The notes beneath the pieces are model-generated. The model saw nothing but the letters and a program-made list of their open reading frames with translations, was not told the origin of the DNA and ran no database searches. Shown here one piece after another: positions 24,688-33,986 of a stretch of 64,000 bases of DNA (positions within the stretch are counted from its first letter, which is position 1; each line of letters opens with the position of its first letter). Position numbers and translations under genes: made by a program. Origin of the DNA: Henriciella sp. (GTDB lineage Bacteria > Pseudomonadota > Alphaproteobacteria > Caulobacterales > Hyphomonadaceae); contig JASJAO010000010.1 of assembly GCA_030066975.1 (NCBI GenBank), forward strand, positions 26,719 through 90,718, in the 5' to 3' direction.

Positions 24688-26988
24688 TTAGCGTTTCGCT
24701 TTGCGGCGTTCCCCGTGGTCCGGCATGCCATCAATGTCATAGGCCGCAACGGTGGCGAGATTGACCAGATCGTTCACGGTTGCGCCAAGTGAAGCGATCT
24801 GTACCGGCTTGGACACGCCGAGCAGGATTGGACCGATCACAGTTGCGCGGCTGACCCCTTCCAGCAGTTTGGTTGAGATCGAGGCCGAATGGATGGCGGG
24901 CATAACAAACACATTGGCCGGGCCAGTCAGGCGGGAAAACGGATACAGGACCCTGTGCATCGGGTTCAGCGCGGCATCGACGGCCATATCGCCCTCATAC
25001 TCAAAATCGATATCATCACAGGCATCGAGCAGGCTGACCGCTTCGCGGACCTTCTCGGCGCGCTCGCCCATTGGATTCCCGAACGTCGAGTAGGACACCA
25101 GGGCCACGCGCGGTGTGAAGCCGAGGCGCTTGACCGCCTGGGCCGCTTTTCTGGCGATGCCGGCCAGCGCCTTGCCGTCCGGCAGCTCACTCACGCTGGT
25201 GTCAGCGATGAAGATGGTTTGACCCCGATTGATCACCATCGACATGCCGATCACTTGCTGCCCCGGCAGGGGCGTCAGCGTCTTCCAGACGTCCCGGAGG
25301 CAGACCGCATAGTTACGGGTGACGCCGGTGACCATACCGTCCGCATCCCCAAGGGCGAGCATACAGCAGCCAAACGTGTTGCGATCCTGATTGACCAGAC
25401 GCTGGGCGTCGCGTTTTAGATAGCCCCGCCGCTGCAGCCGCTCATAAAGATAGTCGGTATAGTCGCCATTGCGGTCAGACAGGCGTGCATTGACGATTTC
25501 CAGCGCGCCTTCAGGTACGCCCATCTGTTCCATCGTACGGGTGACTTGCTCCTCGCGACCGATCAGAACCGGATGGCCGAGCCCCTGGTTCTTGAAGGTC
25601 CAGGCGGCGCGCACAACTTGCGGTTCTTCGCCCTCGGCGAACACGATCCGCTTCTGGTTGCGTCGCACGGTGGATTGCACCCCTTGCAGGAAGCTCGCGG
25701 TCGGGTCGAGGCGGCGCGCCAGCGAATGGCGATACTCTTCCATATCCTCGATCGGTTTGCGCGCAATTCCTGTATCCATCGCGGCCTGGGCCACGAAAGG
25801 CGGCACGAAACTGATCAGGCGCGGATCGAACGGCGTCGGAATGATGTAGTCTGGCCCGAATTGCGGACGGGCGCCGTGATAGGCCGCGGCGACTTCGTCC
25901 GGGACGTCCTCACGGGCAAGCTCAGCAAGCGCCTGGGCGGCTGCGACTTTCATCTCCTCGTTGATGCCGCGGGCGCGAACATCCAGCGCGCCGCGGAAAA
26001 TATAAGGGAAACCGAGGACATTGTTGACCTGATTGGGATAGTCAGACCGCCCGGTCGCAATGATCGCGTCGCCGCGGACCGCCTTGATCTCTTCTGGCCG
26101 GATCTCCGGGTCCGGATTGGCCATTGCAAAGATGATCGGATTGGCAGCCATCGACCGGACCATGTCCTGCGTGACGGCGCCTTTGACCGAGAGCCCCAGG
26201 AAACAGTCCGCGCCATCCATGGCTTCGGCGAGCGTGCGTTTTTCGGTCTTGACTGCGAAGGCGGATTTGAACTGATCCATCTTCTCGGTGCGACCCTCAT
26301 AGATAACACCTCTGCTGTCGCACATCAGAATGTTTTCGGCTTTCACGCCGAGATTGCGGATCAGAGCCGCGACTGACAGGCCCGCCGCGCCAGCGCCAGA
26401 GACCGCAACTGTCAGATCTTCCATTTTCCGACCGGTAATGGCGCAGGCATTGATCACCCCGGCAGCTGCGATGATCGCTGTGCCGTGCTGGTCATCGTGA
26501 AACACCGGAATGTCGAGCTCGTCACGCAGGCGTTGTTCAATGATGAAGCATTCCGGCGACCCGATATCTTCAAGATTGATCCCGCCCCAGGTTGCGCCAA
26601 TATTGCGCACCACGGTACAGAACTCGTCGATTTCCTTGGTCTGAACCTCGACATCGAAACTGTCGATATCGGCGAAGCGTTTGAACAGAACTGACTTGCC
26701 TTCCATGACCGGTTTGGATGCCATAGGTCCAAGATCCCCAAGGCCGAGGATCGCGGTGCCGTTCGAGATTACAGCGACCATATTGCCTTTGGACGTGTAT
26801 TCGTAGGCGAGATCTTCGTCTTTCGCGATCGCTTCAACCGGGACCGCCACGCCGGGACTGTAAGCCAGAGACAGATCGCGCTGTGTCGCCATCGGCTTGG
26901 TCGGCATCATCGACAATTTGCCTGGCTGAGGGTCGGCGTGAAAGTCGAGCGCTTCTTTATCTGTGAAGCTTGGGCGTTTGGTCGTCAT
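24688..26988 (-). CDS. maeB: NADP-dependent malic enzyme with phosphotransacetylase-like C-domain
   Basis: 766 residues from ATG 26988 (AGGAGG upstream). Malic enzyme domain, residues 1-430: [52 protein letters not shown]. Phosphate acetyl/butyryl-transferase-like domain, about 435-766: [32 protein letters not shown]. Decarboxylates malate to pyruvate with NADPH production; the C-domain is thought to sense acetyl-CoA rather than catalyse. Divergent from mutS, an arrangement I recall from other alphaproteobacteria. Confidence 0.95.
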   Translation of the reverse strand: MTTKRPSFTDKEALDFHADPQPGKLSMMPTKPMATQRDLSLAYSPGVAVPVEAIAKDEDLAYEYTSKGNMVAVISNGTAILGLGDLGPMASKPVMEGKSVLFKRFADIDSFDVEVQTKEIDEFCTVVRNIGATWGGINLEDIGSPECFIIEQRLRDELDIPVFHDDQHGTAIIAAAGVINACAITGRKMEDLTVAVSGAGAAGLSVAALIRNLGVKAENILMCDSRGVIYEGRTEKMDQFKSAFAVKTEKRTLAEAMDGADCFLGLSVKGAVTQDMVRSMAANPIIFAMANPDPEIRPEEIKAVRGDAIIATGRSDYPNQVNNVLGFPYIFRGALDVRARGINEEMKVAAAQALAELAREDVPDEVAAAYHGARPQFGPDYIIPTPFDPRLISFVPPFVAQAAMDTGIARKPIEDMEEYRHSLARRLDPTASFLQGVQSTVRRNQKRIVFAEGEEPQVVRAAWTFKNQGLGHPVLIGREEQVTRTMEQMGVPEGALEIVNARLSDRNGDYTDYLYERLQRRGYLKRDAQRLVNQDRNTFGCCMLALGDADGMVTGVTRNYAVCLRDVWKTLTPLPGQQVIGMSMVINRGQTIFIADTSVSELPDGKALAGIARKAAQAVKRLGFTPRVALVSYSTFGNPMGERAEKVREAVSLLDACDDIDFEYEGDMAVDAALNPMHRVLYPFSRLTGPANVFVMPAIHSASISTKLLEGVSRATVIGPILLGVSKPVQIASLGATVNDLVNLATVAAYDIDGMPDHGERRKAKR

Positions 26989-27031
26989 TAATGGGCCCCT
27001 CCTGCGAGGCAATCCGCGAAACTAAACCTCT

Positions 27032-27059
27032 GTCCCTAAGCCTGTCCGTTAGGGGGGAC
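27032..27059. promoter_or_regulatory. Stem in the maeB-mutS divergent region
   Basis: GTCCCTAA (27032-27039) faces TTAGGG-GGGAC (27049-27059). Pairing is complete except for three extra G on the right arm. The site lies 50-75 bases from either start and could influence either promoter. No factor is identified. Confidence 0.25.
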
Positions 27060-27107
27060 AACCCGCGACCGATAGCTTATTGGATCAAACTGAGATGACG
27101 ATTCGGT

Positions 27108-29786
27108 ATGGATATGCCTGACAGTGCTGCACAGCCACGACCATCAAAAGCTCCAACGCCGTTCATGGCGCAATATTTGGCGATCAAGGCTGAGCAGCCG
27201 GACGCCCTCTTGTTCTTTCGCATGGGCGACTTTTACGAGCTGTTTTTTGACGATGCGGTTCGCGCCGCCGAGATCCTAGATATTACGCTTACCTCGCGCG
27301 GGGAGCATGAGGGTGAGCCGATCCCCATGGCCGGTGTGCCGTACCACGCCGCGGAAGGGTATCTCGCCCGGCTGATCAAAGCGGGTGAGCGCGTGGCGGT
27401 GTGCGAGCAAACCGAAACTCCGGCAGAAGCCAAGAAGCGCGGCTCCAAAGCGGTCGTGAACCGCGCGATTGTGCGGGTGGTGACACCGGGCACCATTACC
27501 GAGGATACGTTGCTACCGCCGCGCCAGGAACAAGCCCTGGTTGCGATCGCGTTTGCTAAGGGCGGGAGCGAAGCCGCGCTCGCCTCCTGTGATGTTTCCA
27601 CCGGCGCGTTTGAAGTGCGCGGGTTTCCGGCGGAGACATTATTGGAGCAACTGTCCGCCCTGCCGGTCAAGGAAGTCCTGTTCACGACCAGCGATGTCGA
27701 ACGCCCACTTTGCGGACAGGTTATGGAGGCCTTGCGTTTGCCGGTCACCGAACGCCCGAATGCTGCCGCGAGCGCAGCCTCCGGCGAGCGGCTACTGAAA
27801 TCAGCCTTCAAAGTGGCCGCACTGGACGCGTTTGGTGTTTTTTCCAAAGCAGAACTCGCCGCTTGCGGCCTGTTGCTGGACTATCTCAGCCTGACCCAGG
27901 CCGGGGCGGATATTCAACTCGACCCGCCCGTTCGTGAGGCGGGCTCGCCGACGCTTGCCATTGATCCGGCAACAAGGGCCAGCCTGGAGATTGATACAGC
28001 GATCAATGGCACCCGGCAGGGGACGTTGCTCGCGACTGTCGATCGCACGCTGACTGCACCGGGGGCAAGACTTCTGGCTTCGCGGCTGGCCCGGCCTGAA
28101 ACAAATGCTGCAACGATCACTGCGCGCTATGACGCCGCCGCCTTCTTTCTGGCGCAGGAACATTTGTGCGAGACACTGCGGTCTATTCTTCGGGCGGCGC
28201 CAGATCTCGATCGCGCGCGTGCTCGCATTCGTCTTGGGCGGGGCGGTCCAAGGGATCTCGCTGCGATTGCCAAAGCCCTGAAGGCGGGTGAGCAGTGTGT
28301 GGGTGAGTTCGCCAAAGCGCGGGCGACGCCGCCGGACTTGATCGAAGCCGCGCTGATTGATCTGACCTTGTCCAACCAGCCGGGTCTCGCGGGGCTTGCG
28401 CATGATCTCAGCCGTGCCTTGACGGATGACTTGCCGATGCTTGCCCGCGACGGCGGGTTTATCGCCGCCGGCTGGGACGAAGCCCTGGATGAAGCCCGCG
28501 GGCTGAAATCCGACAGTCGCCAAGTCATCATGCAGTTGCAGACTCAATACGCTGACCAGACGGGCATTTCGGCGCTCAAGATCAAGTTCAACAATGTGCT
28601 CGGCTATTTCATCGATGTACCTGCCCGTCATGCCGAGCCAATGATGACCCCGCCGCTGGCGGAGACTTTTATTCATCGTCAAACGCTGGCCTCGAATGTC
28701 CGGTTTTCGACCCCGGAACTCTCAGATCTCGCGGGGAAAATCTCGCGCGCCGAAGATGTCGCCAAGGCACGGGAGATGGCGATCTTTCAGCAGCTTTGCC
28801 AGCGAGTTGAAGCTGAGACTGAGCCGCTGTCCAATGCGGCGGCGGCGCTCGCCGAACTCGACTTTGCCGCCGCAAGTGCGCACTGGGCGGCTGAAACGGA
28901 TGCGGTCCGTCCGGTGCTGAGTGATTTGCCGGTGTTTGAAGCCGATGGCCTGCGTCATCCCGTCGTTGAAGCGGCCTTGCGCAAGGAGGGCGAGGGATTT
29001 ACGGCCAATCAGGTCGCGCTTGATGCCAGTGGAGACGCGGCGCCGCGCCTGGCACTCGTCACCGGGCCGAATATGGCCGGTAAGTCAACCTATTTGCGTC
29101 AGGCCTGTCTGGCGGTGATTCTGGCGCAAGCCGGGTTGTATGTACCGGCGCGCAGCCTGACGCTCGGTCTGGCGGATCGGGTTTTTTCGCGGGTGGGCGC
29201 GAGCGATGATCTCTCCCGCGGGCGGTCCACCTTCATGGTCGAAATGGTCGAAACCGCCGCGATCCTGACCCAGGCGAGTGAACGCAGTTTTGTCATTCTG
29301 GACGAGGTTGGGCGTGGCACGTCGACTTATGATGGCCTTGCGATTGCCTGGGCGGCTGTGGAGCATCTGCACAACACCAATCGCTGCCGGGCGCTGTTTG
29401 CCACGCACTATCACGAGCTGACCGGGCTCGCTGAAGACTTGCCGAGCGCGACCAATCTGTCGCTGCGTGCGAAAGAATGGAAAGACGAACTGGTCTTTCT
29501 GCATGATGTGCAGCCGGGACCTGCGGATCGCTCCTACGGGGTACAAGTGGCGCGACTGGCAGGCTTGCCGGGACGCGCGGTGAAGCGGGCCGAGCAGATC
29601 CTCAAGAAGCTGGAAGCGGGTCCGGATGCGGTTGAGACCCTGCCTTTGTTTGCTGCGGCGCCCGAGTCCGAAGACGAGCGTATCGAGGCCAATCCAGCCC
29701 TCGACCTGCTCGAGACGATTGACCCCGACATGCTCACACCGCGCGAGGCGCTGGATTTGATCTACAAGTTGAAAGGCCAGAGCTAG
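27108..29786 (+). CDS. mutS: DNA mismatch repair protein MutS
   Basis: 892 residues. Mismatch-binding Phe is in [15 protein letters not shown] near residue 40. Connector, core and clamp domains follow, then the ATPase: Walker [16 protein letters not shown], Walker [17 protein letters not shown], and [14 protein letters not shown]. The C-terminal helix-turn-helix dimer region ends [14 protein letters not shown]. Recognises mismatches and recruits MutL. The stop codon directly touches the left inverted repeat of the DUF559 element. Confidence 0.97.
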   Translation: MDMPDSAAQPRPSKAPTPFMAQYLAIKAEQPDALLFFRMGDFYELFFDDAVRAAEILDITLTSRGEHEGEPIPMAGVPYHAAEGYLARLIKAGERVAVCEQTETPAEAKKRGSKAVVNRAIVRVVTPGTITEDTLLPPRQEQALVAIAFAKGGSEAALASCDVSTGAFEVRGFPAETLLEQLSALPVKEVLFTTSDVERPLCGQVMEALRLPVTERPNAAASAASGERLLKSAFKVAALDAFGVFSKAELAACGLLLDYLSLTQAGADIQLDPPVREAGSPTLAIDPATRASLEIDTAINGTRQGTLLATVDRTLTAPGARLLASRLARPETNAATITARYDAAAFFLAQEHLCETLRSILRAAPDLDRARARIRLGRGGPRDLAAIAKALKAGEQCVGEFAKARATPPDLIEAALIDLTLSNQPGLAGLAHDLSRALTDDLPMLARDGGFIAAGWDEALDEARGLKSDSRQVIMQLQTQYADQTGISALKIKFNNVLGYFIDVPARHAEPMMTPPLAETFIHRQTLASNVRFSTPELSDLAGKISRAEDVAKAREMAIFQQLCQRVEAETEPLSNAAAALAELDFAAASAHWAAETDAVRPVLSDLPVFEADGLRHPVVEAALRKEGEGFTANQVALDASGDAAPRLALVTGPNMAGKSTYLRQACLAVILAQAGLYVPARSLTLGLADRVFSRVGASDDLSRGRSTFMVEMVETAAILTQASERSFVILDEVGRGTSTYDGLAIAWAAVEHLHNTNRCRALFATHYHELTGLAEDLPSATNLSLRAKEWKDELVFLHDVQPGPADRSYGVQVARLAGLPGRAVKRAEQILKKLEAGPDAVETLPLFAAAPESEDERIEANPALDLLETIDPDMLTPREALDLIYKLKGQS

Positions 29787-30166
29787 GCAACCCCACCCCG
29801 ACCCTCCCCATTCTGGGGAGGGGGCGCATAACGCTGATTTAGTTCTTCGAAGATACGATCAGCGACACCAACAGGGTTTTCGTCCACATCAATGTTCCAG
29901 AAACGAAGCGTCCGATACCCTTCGCTTTGAAACCAGTGATCCCGTGTTTCGTCCTTGCCGGGATCATGAGTGTCGCCATCGATCTCCACGACCAATTTGG
30001 CCCGATGAGACAAGAAGTCAGCAAAGTAACGCCCCATGGGTACCTGCCGTCTGATGTGAAAAGGTTTGAACCTCGCATCACGTAGCAGTCGCCAGATCGC
30101 TCTTTCCGAACGCGTCATATCCCGTCTGAGTTCGCGGGCACGCCTTATCTGACGTTTCGTTTGCAT
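29783..30166 (-). CDS. DUF559 (Vsr-like) endonuclease domain protein inside inverted repeats
   Basis: About 127 residues from ATG 30166 ([18 protein letters not shown]); a longer frame reaches 30187. The DUF559 core is [55 protein letters not shown]. This is a PD-(D/E)xK-type fold related to very-short-patch repair nucleases, with Asp in ADF and Glu in VVEID as metal ligands. The last residues ([14 protein letters not shown]) are translated from the left palindromic repeat, and its stop overlaps that of convergent mutS. Cellular role unknown; the flanking repeats suggest a mobile or domesticated element. Confidence 0.85.
   Translation of the reverse strand: MQTKRQIRRARELRRDMTRSERAIWRLLRDARFKPFHIRRQVPMGRYFADFLSHRAKLVVEIDGDTHDPGKDETRDHWFQSEGYRTLRFWNIDVDENPVGVADRIFEELNQRYAPPPQNGEGRGGVA
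29788..29826. repeat. Left inverted palindromic repeat of the DUF559 element
   Basis: A 39-bp sequence beginning CAACCCCACCCCGACC. It includes a hairpin CCCTCCCCA-TTC-TGGGGAGGG (9-bp stem). The reverse complement of the right repeat at 30221-30259 differs at only three positions. The end of the DUF559 reading frame is encoded in it, and the hairpin may also stop mutS transcription. Confidence 0.85.
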
Positions 30167-30220
30167 GGTCGAACATATACAGAACATTTATCTGTACCGC
30201 AAACCTTTTCTAGCGGCTCG

Positions 30221-30259
30221 CGCCCCCTCCCCAGGATGGGGAGGGTCGGGGTGGGGCAG
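30221..30259. repeat. Right inverted palindromic repeat of the DUF559 element
   Basis: A 39-bp sequence starting CGCCCCCTCCCC, with hairpin CCCTCCCCA-GGA-TGGGGAGGG. It is an inverted, 36-of-39 match of the left copy. It lies between the DUF559 gene start and the end of the gamma-glutamyltransferase gene. Confidence 0.85.
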
Positions 30260-30270
30260 CTTACTAAGCC

Positions 30271-32280
30271 CTAGTATCCATCCGCCGATCCGTCCTTGCG
30301 CATTTCGGTGGCGGCGATCCAGGCGCCGCTGTCAAAGTCCCGCATGATGGCCTGATAGCCGCCGCCATTGGCCCGGCAGCAGACCACAATATGGCCGCGT
30401 CGTTCCAGCTCGGCGCGGGTTTCTTCAGGGATACCGCTTTCAAGGCGGATCTCGCCCATATCGCTTTCGCAGTCATCACCCGTGAGTCCGTCGGTCGGCT
30501 CACAGCCGCCAACATGTTCCCAGCGGGCTGCATCGCCTGCTTCCTGAAGACCCATATCGAAATCGACGAGGTTGAGGATGATCTGAACATGACCTTGAGG
30601 CTGCATGCCGCCGCCCATCAGGCCGAAGCTCAGCCAGGGTTCAAAGCGACAAAACTCTACAGAGTCCCCACCAGCACTACTAACTTCAAATTCGGCGGCG
30701 CCTGCCGCCTCGAAACGTTGGCGGACTCGCTCCGGACAATTAACATCAAAGTTCCGCTTGAAGGCGAAGGCCGGGATGATTGTATGGAACGGACGTTTGC
30801 CGGGTTCGAAGACATTCGGATGCTCCGGGTCGAGGCTGAACAGCTGTCCGCGATCCTGGAACATGAAGCCCATATCGTCCGCGACGAGGCCTGAGCCCAT
30901 GCCGCGATAGTTCGACTGGATCAGAGAGACCATCATGCCGTTCTTGTCAGTCACGGTGAGATAAGTGGTGTCGCCATCGTTGAGCTTGGCATCAGCCTCA
31001 GCGAAAGCGGGTGCGGGGGGTGCCATGGCCTGATTGAGATCGATCAGCTCACCCCGCGCGGCATTGTAGCCTTCGCGAATGAAGACTTTGGGATCGATGC
31101 CACTATAGGCTTCGTCAGCATATCCGGCGGCGCGATCGGCAAAAGCGAGACGTTTCGCTTCCACTTGCGCCATAATGCTGTCGGCAGAACCAAAGCCCAT
31201 TTCGCGGAGATCAAACCGCTCCAGCATCTGCAGCATCTGCAGCGCGGCGACGCCCTGTGTATTGGGCCCGAGTTCGCAGAGTTTGACCTCATCGCGATAA
31301 GTGACACAAAGCGGCTCGACCCATTCGCCCTCGTGGGTGGCGAAGTCTTCATAGCGCAGATAGCCGTCGATGCGTTCGAAATAGTCGCCCATCCGCTGCG
31401 CCAGCGTACCCTTGTAAAAAGCGTCTCGGCCCTGTTCAGCAATAATGCTTAAAGTGTCGGCGAGATCTGGATTGCGGAACAGACTGCCTTCGACAGGTGT
31501 GGGGTCAAAATAGGTTGTCCGGGCATTTTCATACTCTTCCAGCATGCCCTCTTCATGTGCCGGGGCGAAGCGCTGTGGTCCGAATTGCCAATAGAAGGCG
31601 ATGACTTCCGGAATGGGGGCACCGCTGCGCGCGTACTCAATTGTCGGGCGCAGATTTTCGCTCATCGGACGACGGCCAAACTTCTCATGCAGGGCGTACC
31701 AGCCATCGATCGTGCCGGGCACCGTCACGGGCGCGGCGCCGTAGGGCGGGATTTCCTCGCCGTCCATAAATGCGTCGGCTTTGGCCTGCATGTCCGCGAG
31801 CGTCGCGCCCATAGGCGAGCGGCCAGACCCGTTATAGCCATAAAGCTGTTTGGTTTTGGGGTCCCAGACGATGGCATAGAGATCCCCGCCAATGCCGTTG
31901 CCGGTTGGCTCGACCAGGCCCAGCATCGCATTCGCGGCAATCGCGGCATCCATGGCGGTGCCGCCATCTTTCATGACATCAAGTGCAACCTGCGTGGCCA
32001 GCGGGTGAGCCGTGGCAGCGGCCGCATTCGGGGCCACAACCGCGGACCGGACCCCGTTTGAGCGTCCGGACGGCATGCGATCACCGGGGCCGGTGACGAG
32101 CGCCGTCTCAACCTCTGTTTCCGGGCTTGTCTCGGGAACTGTTTCCGGCACGGTCTCCGCTTCCTGTTCGCTCGTTTCGGTGGCGGGTGCGGGCTCTGTG
32201 CTGACGGATTCACACGCTGCCAGCGCTGTGCCCAACCCAAGCACCAGGAGCATCTTCCACCCTTGTCCAATCTTCACCAT
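30271..32280 (-). CDS. ggt: Gamma-glutamyltransferase lipoprotein
   Basis: 669 residues from ATG 32280 (GGAGAG upstream). Lipobox LAAC anchors it, followed by a Glu/Thr/Pro linker (TETSEQEAETVPETVPET). The N-terminal subunit has AAATAHPLATQVALDVMKDGG and EPTGNGIGGDLYAIVW. Self-cleavage is expected before the Thr of GDTTYLTVTDKNG, which becomes the nucleophile of the small subunit. Cleaves glutathione and other gamma-glutamyl compounds in the periplasm. The small-subunit part is somewhat long, with Cys residues near the end (CCRANGGGYQAIMRD). Confidence 0.93.
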   Translation of the reverse strand: MVKIGQGWKMLLVLGLGTALAACESVSTEPAPATETSEQEAETVPETVPETSPETEVETALVTGPGDRMPSGRSNGVRSAVVAPNAAAATAHPLATQVALDVMKDGGTAMDAAIAANAMLGLVEPTGNGIGGDLYAIVWDPKTKQLYGYNGSGRSPMGATLADMQAKADAFMDGEEIPPYGAAPVTVPGTIDGWYALHEKFGRRPMSENLRPTIEYARSGAPIPEVIAFYWQFGPQRFAPAHEEGMLEEYENARTTYFDPTPVEGSLFRNPDLADTLSIIAEQGRDAFYKGTLAQRMGDYFERIDGYLRYEDFATHEGEWVEPLCVTYRDEVKLCELGPNTQGVAALQMLQMLERFDLREMGFGSADSIMAQVEAKRLAFADRAAGYADEAYSGIDPKVFIREGYNAARGELIDLNQAMAPPAPAFAEADAKLNDGDTTYLTVTDKNGMMVSLIQSNYRGMGSGLVADDMGFMFQDRGQLFSLDPEHPNVFEPGKRPFHTIIPAFAFKRNFDVNCPERVRQRFEAAGAAEFEVSSAGGDSVEFCRFEPWLSFGLMGGGMQPQGHVQIILNLVDFDMGLQEAGDAARWEHVGGCEPTDGLTGDDCESDMGEIRLESGIPEETRAELERRGHIVVCCRANGGGYQAIMRDFDSGAWIAATEMRKDGSADGY

Positions 32281-32379
32281 GGCACTCTCCCTATCGACGC
32301 CGCGTCTTGAATTAGCTATGCAGCGCAAACTGGTGGCAACAGATCGCCAAGGCAAGACTGGACAACCGATAAGGACCTC

Positions 32380-33156
32380 ATGGCCTACGAAACCCTTCTG
32401 ACCGAGGTGGATGGCGCGATCGCCGTCATTACGCTCAATCGCCCGGATGCGCTGAATGCGTTCAATAATCAGTTGATGGATGAGTTGACCGCCGCCCTCG
32501 ATCGCTTTGACGAGGATCCAGAGATTGGATGCGTCGTGATTACCGGCTCGACGAAGGCGTTCGCGGCGGGTGCCGACATCAAGGAGATGCGCGAGCTCTC
32601 TTATATGGAGGCCTACTATAAAGACTTCATCACGAGGAACTGGGAGCGGGCGGCCCGGATGCGCACGCCGCTAATTGCCGCTGTGAACGGCTATGCGCTC
32701 GGCGGCGGGTGCGAGCTGGCGATGATGTGTGATTTCATTCTCGCCGGGGAGAAGGCAAAGTTTGGACAGCCCGAGATCACCATTGGGGTCTCACCCGGCG
32801 CAGGCGGGACGCAGCGTCTGACGCGCTTTGCCGGTAAATCCAAGGCGATGGAAATGTGCTTGACCGGGCGGATGATGGACGCCGAAGAAGCCGAACGCTG
32901 CGGCCTGGTCTCCCGTGTGGTCCCGGTTGAGGACCTGGTCGATGAGGCCAAATCAGTTGCCAAGAAGATTGCAGGTATGCCCCGCGCGGCCGCCATGTTG
33001 ACCAAGGAAATGGTCAACGCCGCCTATGAGACGCCGCTCAGTCAAGGCGTGATGCTGGAACGGCGCCTGTTTCACTCGCTGTTTGCGACAGAAGACCAGA
33101 AAGAGGGTATGGAGGCGTTTGTGGACAAGCGCCAGCCCCACTTCAAGAACCAGTAA
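32380..33156 (+). CDS. Enoyl-CoA hydratase
   Basis: 258 residues, crotonase fold. Oxyanion-hole region [11 protein letters not shown]; the two catalytic Glu of the ECHS1 type are both present, in [13 protein letters not shown] and in [20 protein letters not shown]. Hydrates trans-2-enoyl-CoA to 3-hydroxyacyl-CoA in beta-oxidation. Its position before rpsT and dnaA is conserved in Caulobacter-like genomes, from my recollection of that gene order. Confidence 0.95.
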   Translation: MAYETLLTEVDGAIAVITLNRPDALNAFNNQLMDELTAALDRFDEDPEIGCVVITGSTKAFAAGADIKEMRELSYMEAYYKDFITRNWERAARMRTPLIAAVNGYALGGGCELAMMCDFILAGEKAKFGQPEITIGVSPGAGGTQRLTRFAGKSKAMEMCLTGRMMDAEEAERCGLVSRVVPVEDLVDEAKSVAKKIAGMPRAAAMLTKEMVNAAYETPLSQGVMLERRLFHSLFATEDQKEGMEAFVDKRQPHFKNQ

Positions 33157-33200
33157 ACTCAGGCAGGCTAAGATTCTGCATCAAACGCGGTCTGAACTGC

Positions 33201-33229
33201 TTGACGCCTCAGAGCCGTTTATGTAGTTA
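33201..33229 (+). promoter_or_regulatory. Probable rpsT promoter
   Basis: TTGACG (33201-33206), 17-base spacer, TAGTTA (33224-33229). This gives a start about 32 bases before the rpsT ATG. The -35 element and the spacing are good; the -10 is only fair. Confidence 0.5.
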
Positions 33230-33267
33230 CCGCGCTTTGCGCCAACTAGGGCGATAAGGAGTTTTAG

Positions 33268-33531
33268 ATGGCGAACACGAAGTCGGCCAAAAAGATGGTC
33301 CGCAAGATTGCGGCGAGAACAGAAGTCAACACCGCGCGGCGGTCCCGTATGCGGACTTTTGTACGCAAAGTTGAAGAGGCGATTGCCGCCGGTGACAAAA
33401 CCGCAGCAGCCGAAGCCCTGAAACAGGCACAGCCGGAAATTATGCGCGCCGCAAGCAAAGGCGTGTTGCATAAAAATACGTCCGCGCGCAAAGTCTCAAG
33501 ACTGTCTGCACGTATCAAGGCGATGGGCTAA
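33268..33531 (+). CDS. rpsT: 30S ribosomal protein S20
   Basis: 87 residues, very basic. Opening [21 protein letters not shown] and closing [22 protein letters not shown] are S20 hallmarks. Binds 16S rRNA in early 30S assembly. AAGGAG precedes the ATG. Followed by a terminator and then the gene-free region before dnaA. Confidence 0.97.
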   Translation: MANTKSAKKMVRKIAARTEVNTARRSRMRTFVRKVEEAIAAGDKTAAAEALKQAQPEIMRAASKGVLHKNTSARKVSRLSARIKAMG

Positions 33532-33571
33532 AACGGTCCTTTTTTTCATTTCTGTACAGACGAAAATGCAT

Positions 33572-33601
33572 AGCCCGCAGGCCCTGCCATGCGGGCTTTT
33601 T
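33572..33601 (+). terminator. rpsT terminator
   Basis: AGCCCGC (33572-33578), a 12-base loop, GCGGGCT (33591-33597), then TTTTT. A good intrinsic terminator 40 bases after the rpsT stop. Confidence 0.82.
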
Positions 33602-33986
33602 CGTGCCCGCAATAATATGTCATAACCAATGTCATAAATCTGTGTTTGTTCACAGATTCCGGCCCTTTTTGCCCTTGACAGAACAAAGCCAGAATATGTT
33701 GATGTCCCTGTATTAATTACAGTTTCAGGCCCTTTGTGCAAAAAAAATTGCAGAAAATTTACTGAGTCTTCAAGGGTCTCAAATGAGTCAAGTCGGGGAA
33801 TGAGCGCGATGCGCTGTTAAAGCTGTTGCATGCAAATTTCAGGTCTGATTAACTATTCCTGCCAACGGAATAAGTCCTCTGTGTGCTGTGTATTTTGGGT
33901 CAGATCTTGAAAGGTCTGAACGAGGACGTGTGCCGTTTCGTTGGTCATCAAGATGTAAGAAGCTGAGATAAGAAAAGGATCATCTT
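33602..33986. other. Gene-free rpsT-dnaA region: dnaA control region and candidate replication origin
   Basis: No reading frame of note. It holds two direct copies of ATGTCATAA (33617-33625 and 33629-33637, 12 bases apart), an inverted repeat AATCTGTG/CACAGATT (33637-33658) containing TTGTTCACA (one base from a DnaA box), an AT-rich stretch with CTGTA-TTAAT-TACAG (33709-33723) and an A-run, a perfect palindrome TTGCATGCAA (33826-33835), and three GANTC sites (33655, 33764, 33785). An origin is possible, but in Caulobacter the origin lies near hemE, away from dnaA. I found no perfect DnaA box. Confidence 0.5.
33637..33658. repeat. 8-bp inverted repeat with DnaA-box-like core
   Basis: AATCTGTG, six-base centre TTTGTT, CACAGATT. 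The arms are perfect complements. TTGTTCACA within it differs from TTATNCACA at one position. A GATTC methylation site overlaps the right arm. Confidence 0.55.

Noticed and set aside
30271..32280. Gamma-glutamyltransferase as part of the DUF559 mobile unit
   Set aside because: It lies outside both repeats and is a complete ordinary gene with its own start and lipoprotein signal.
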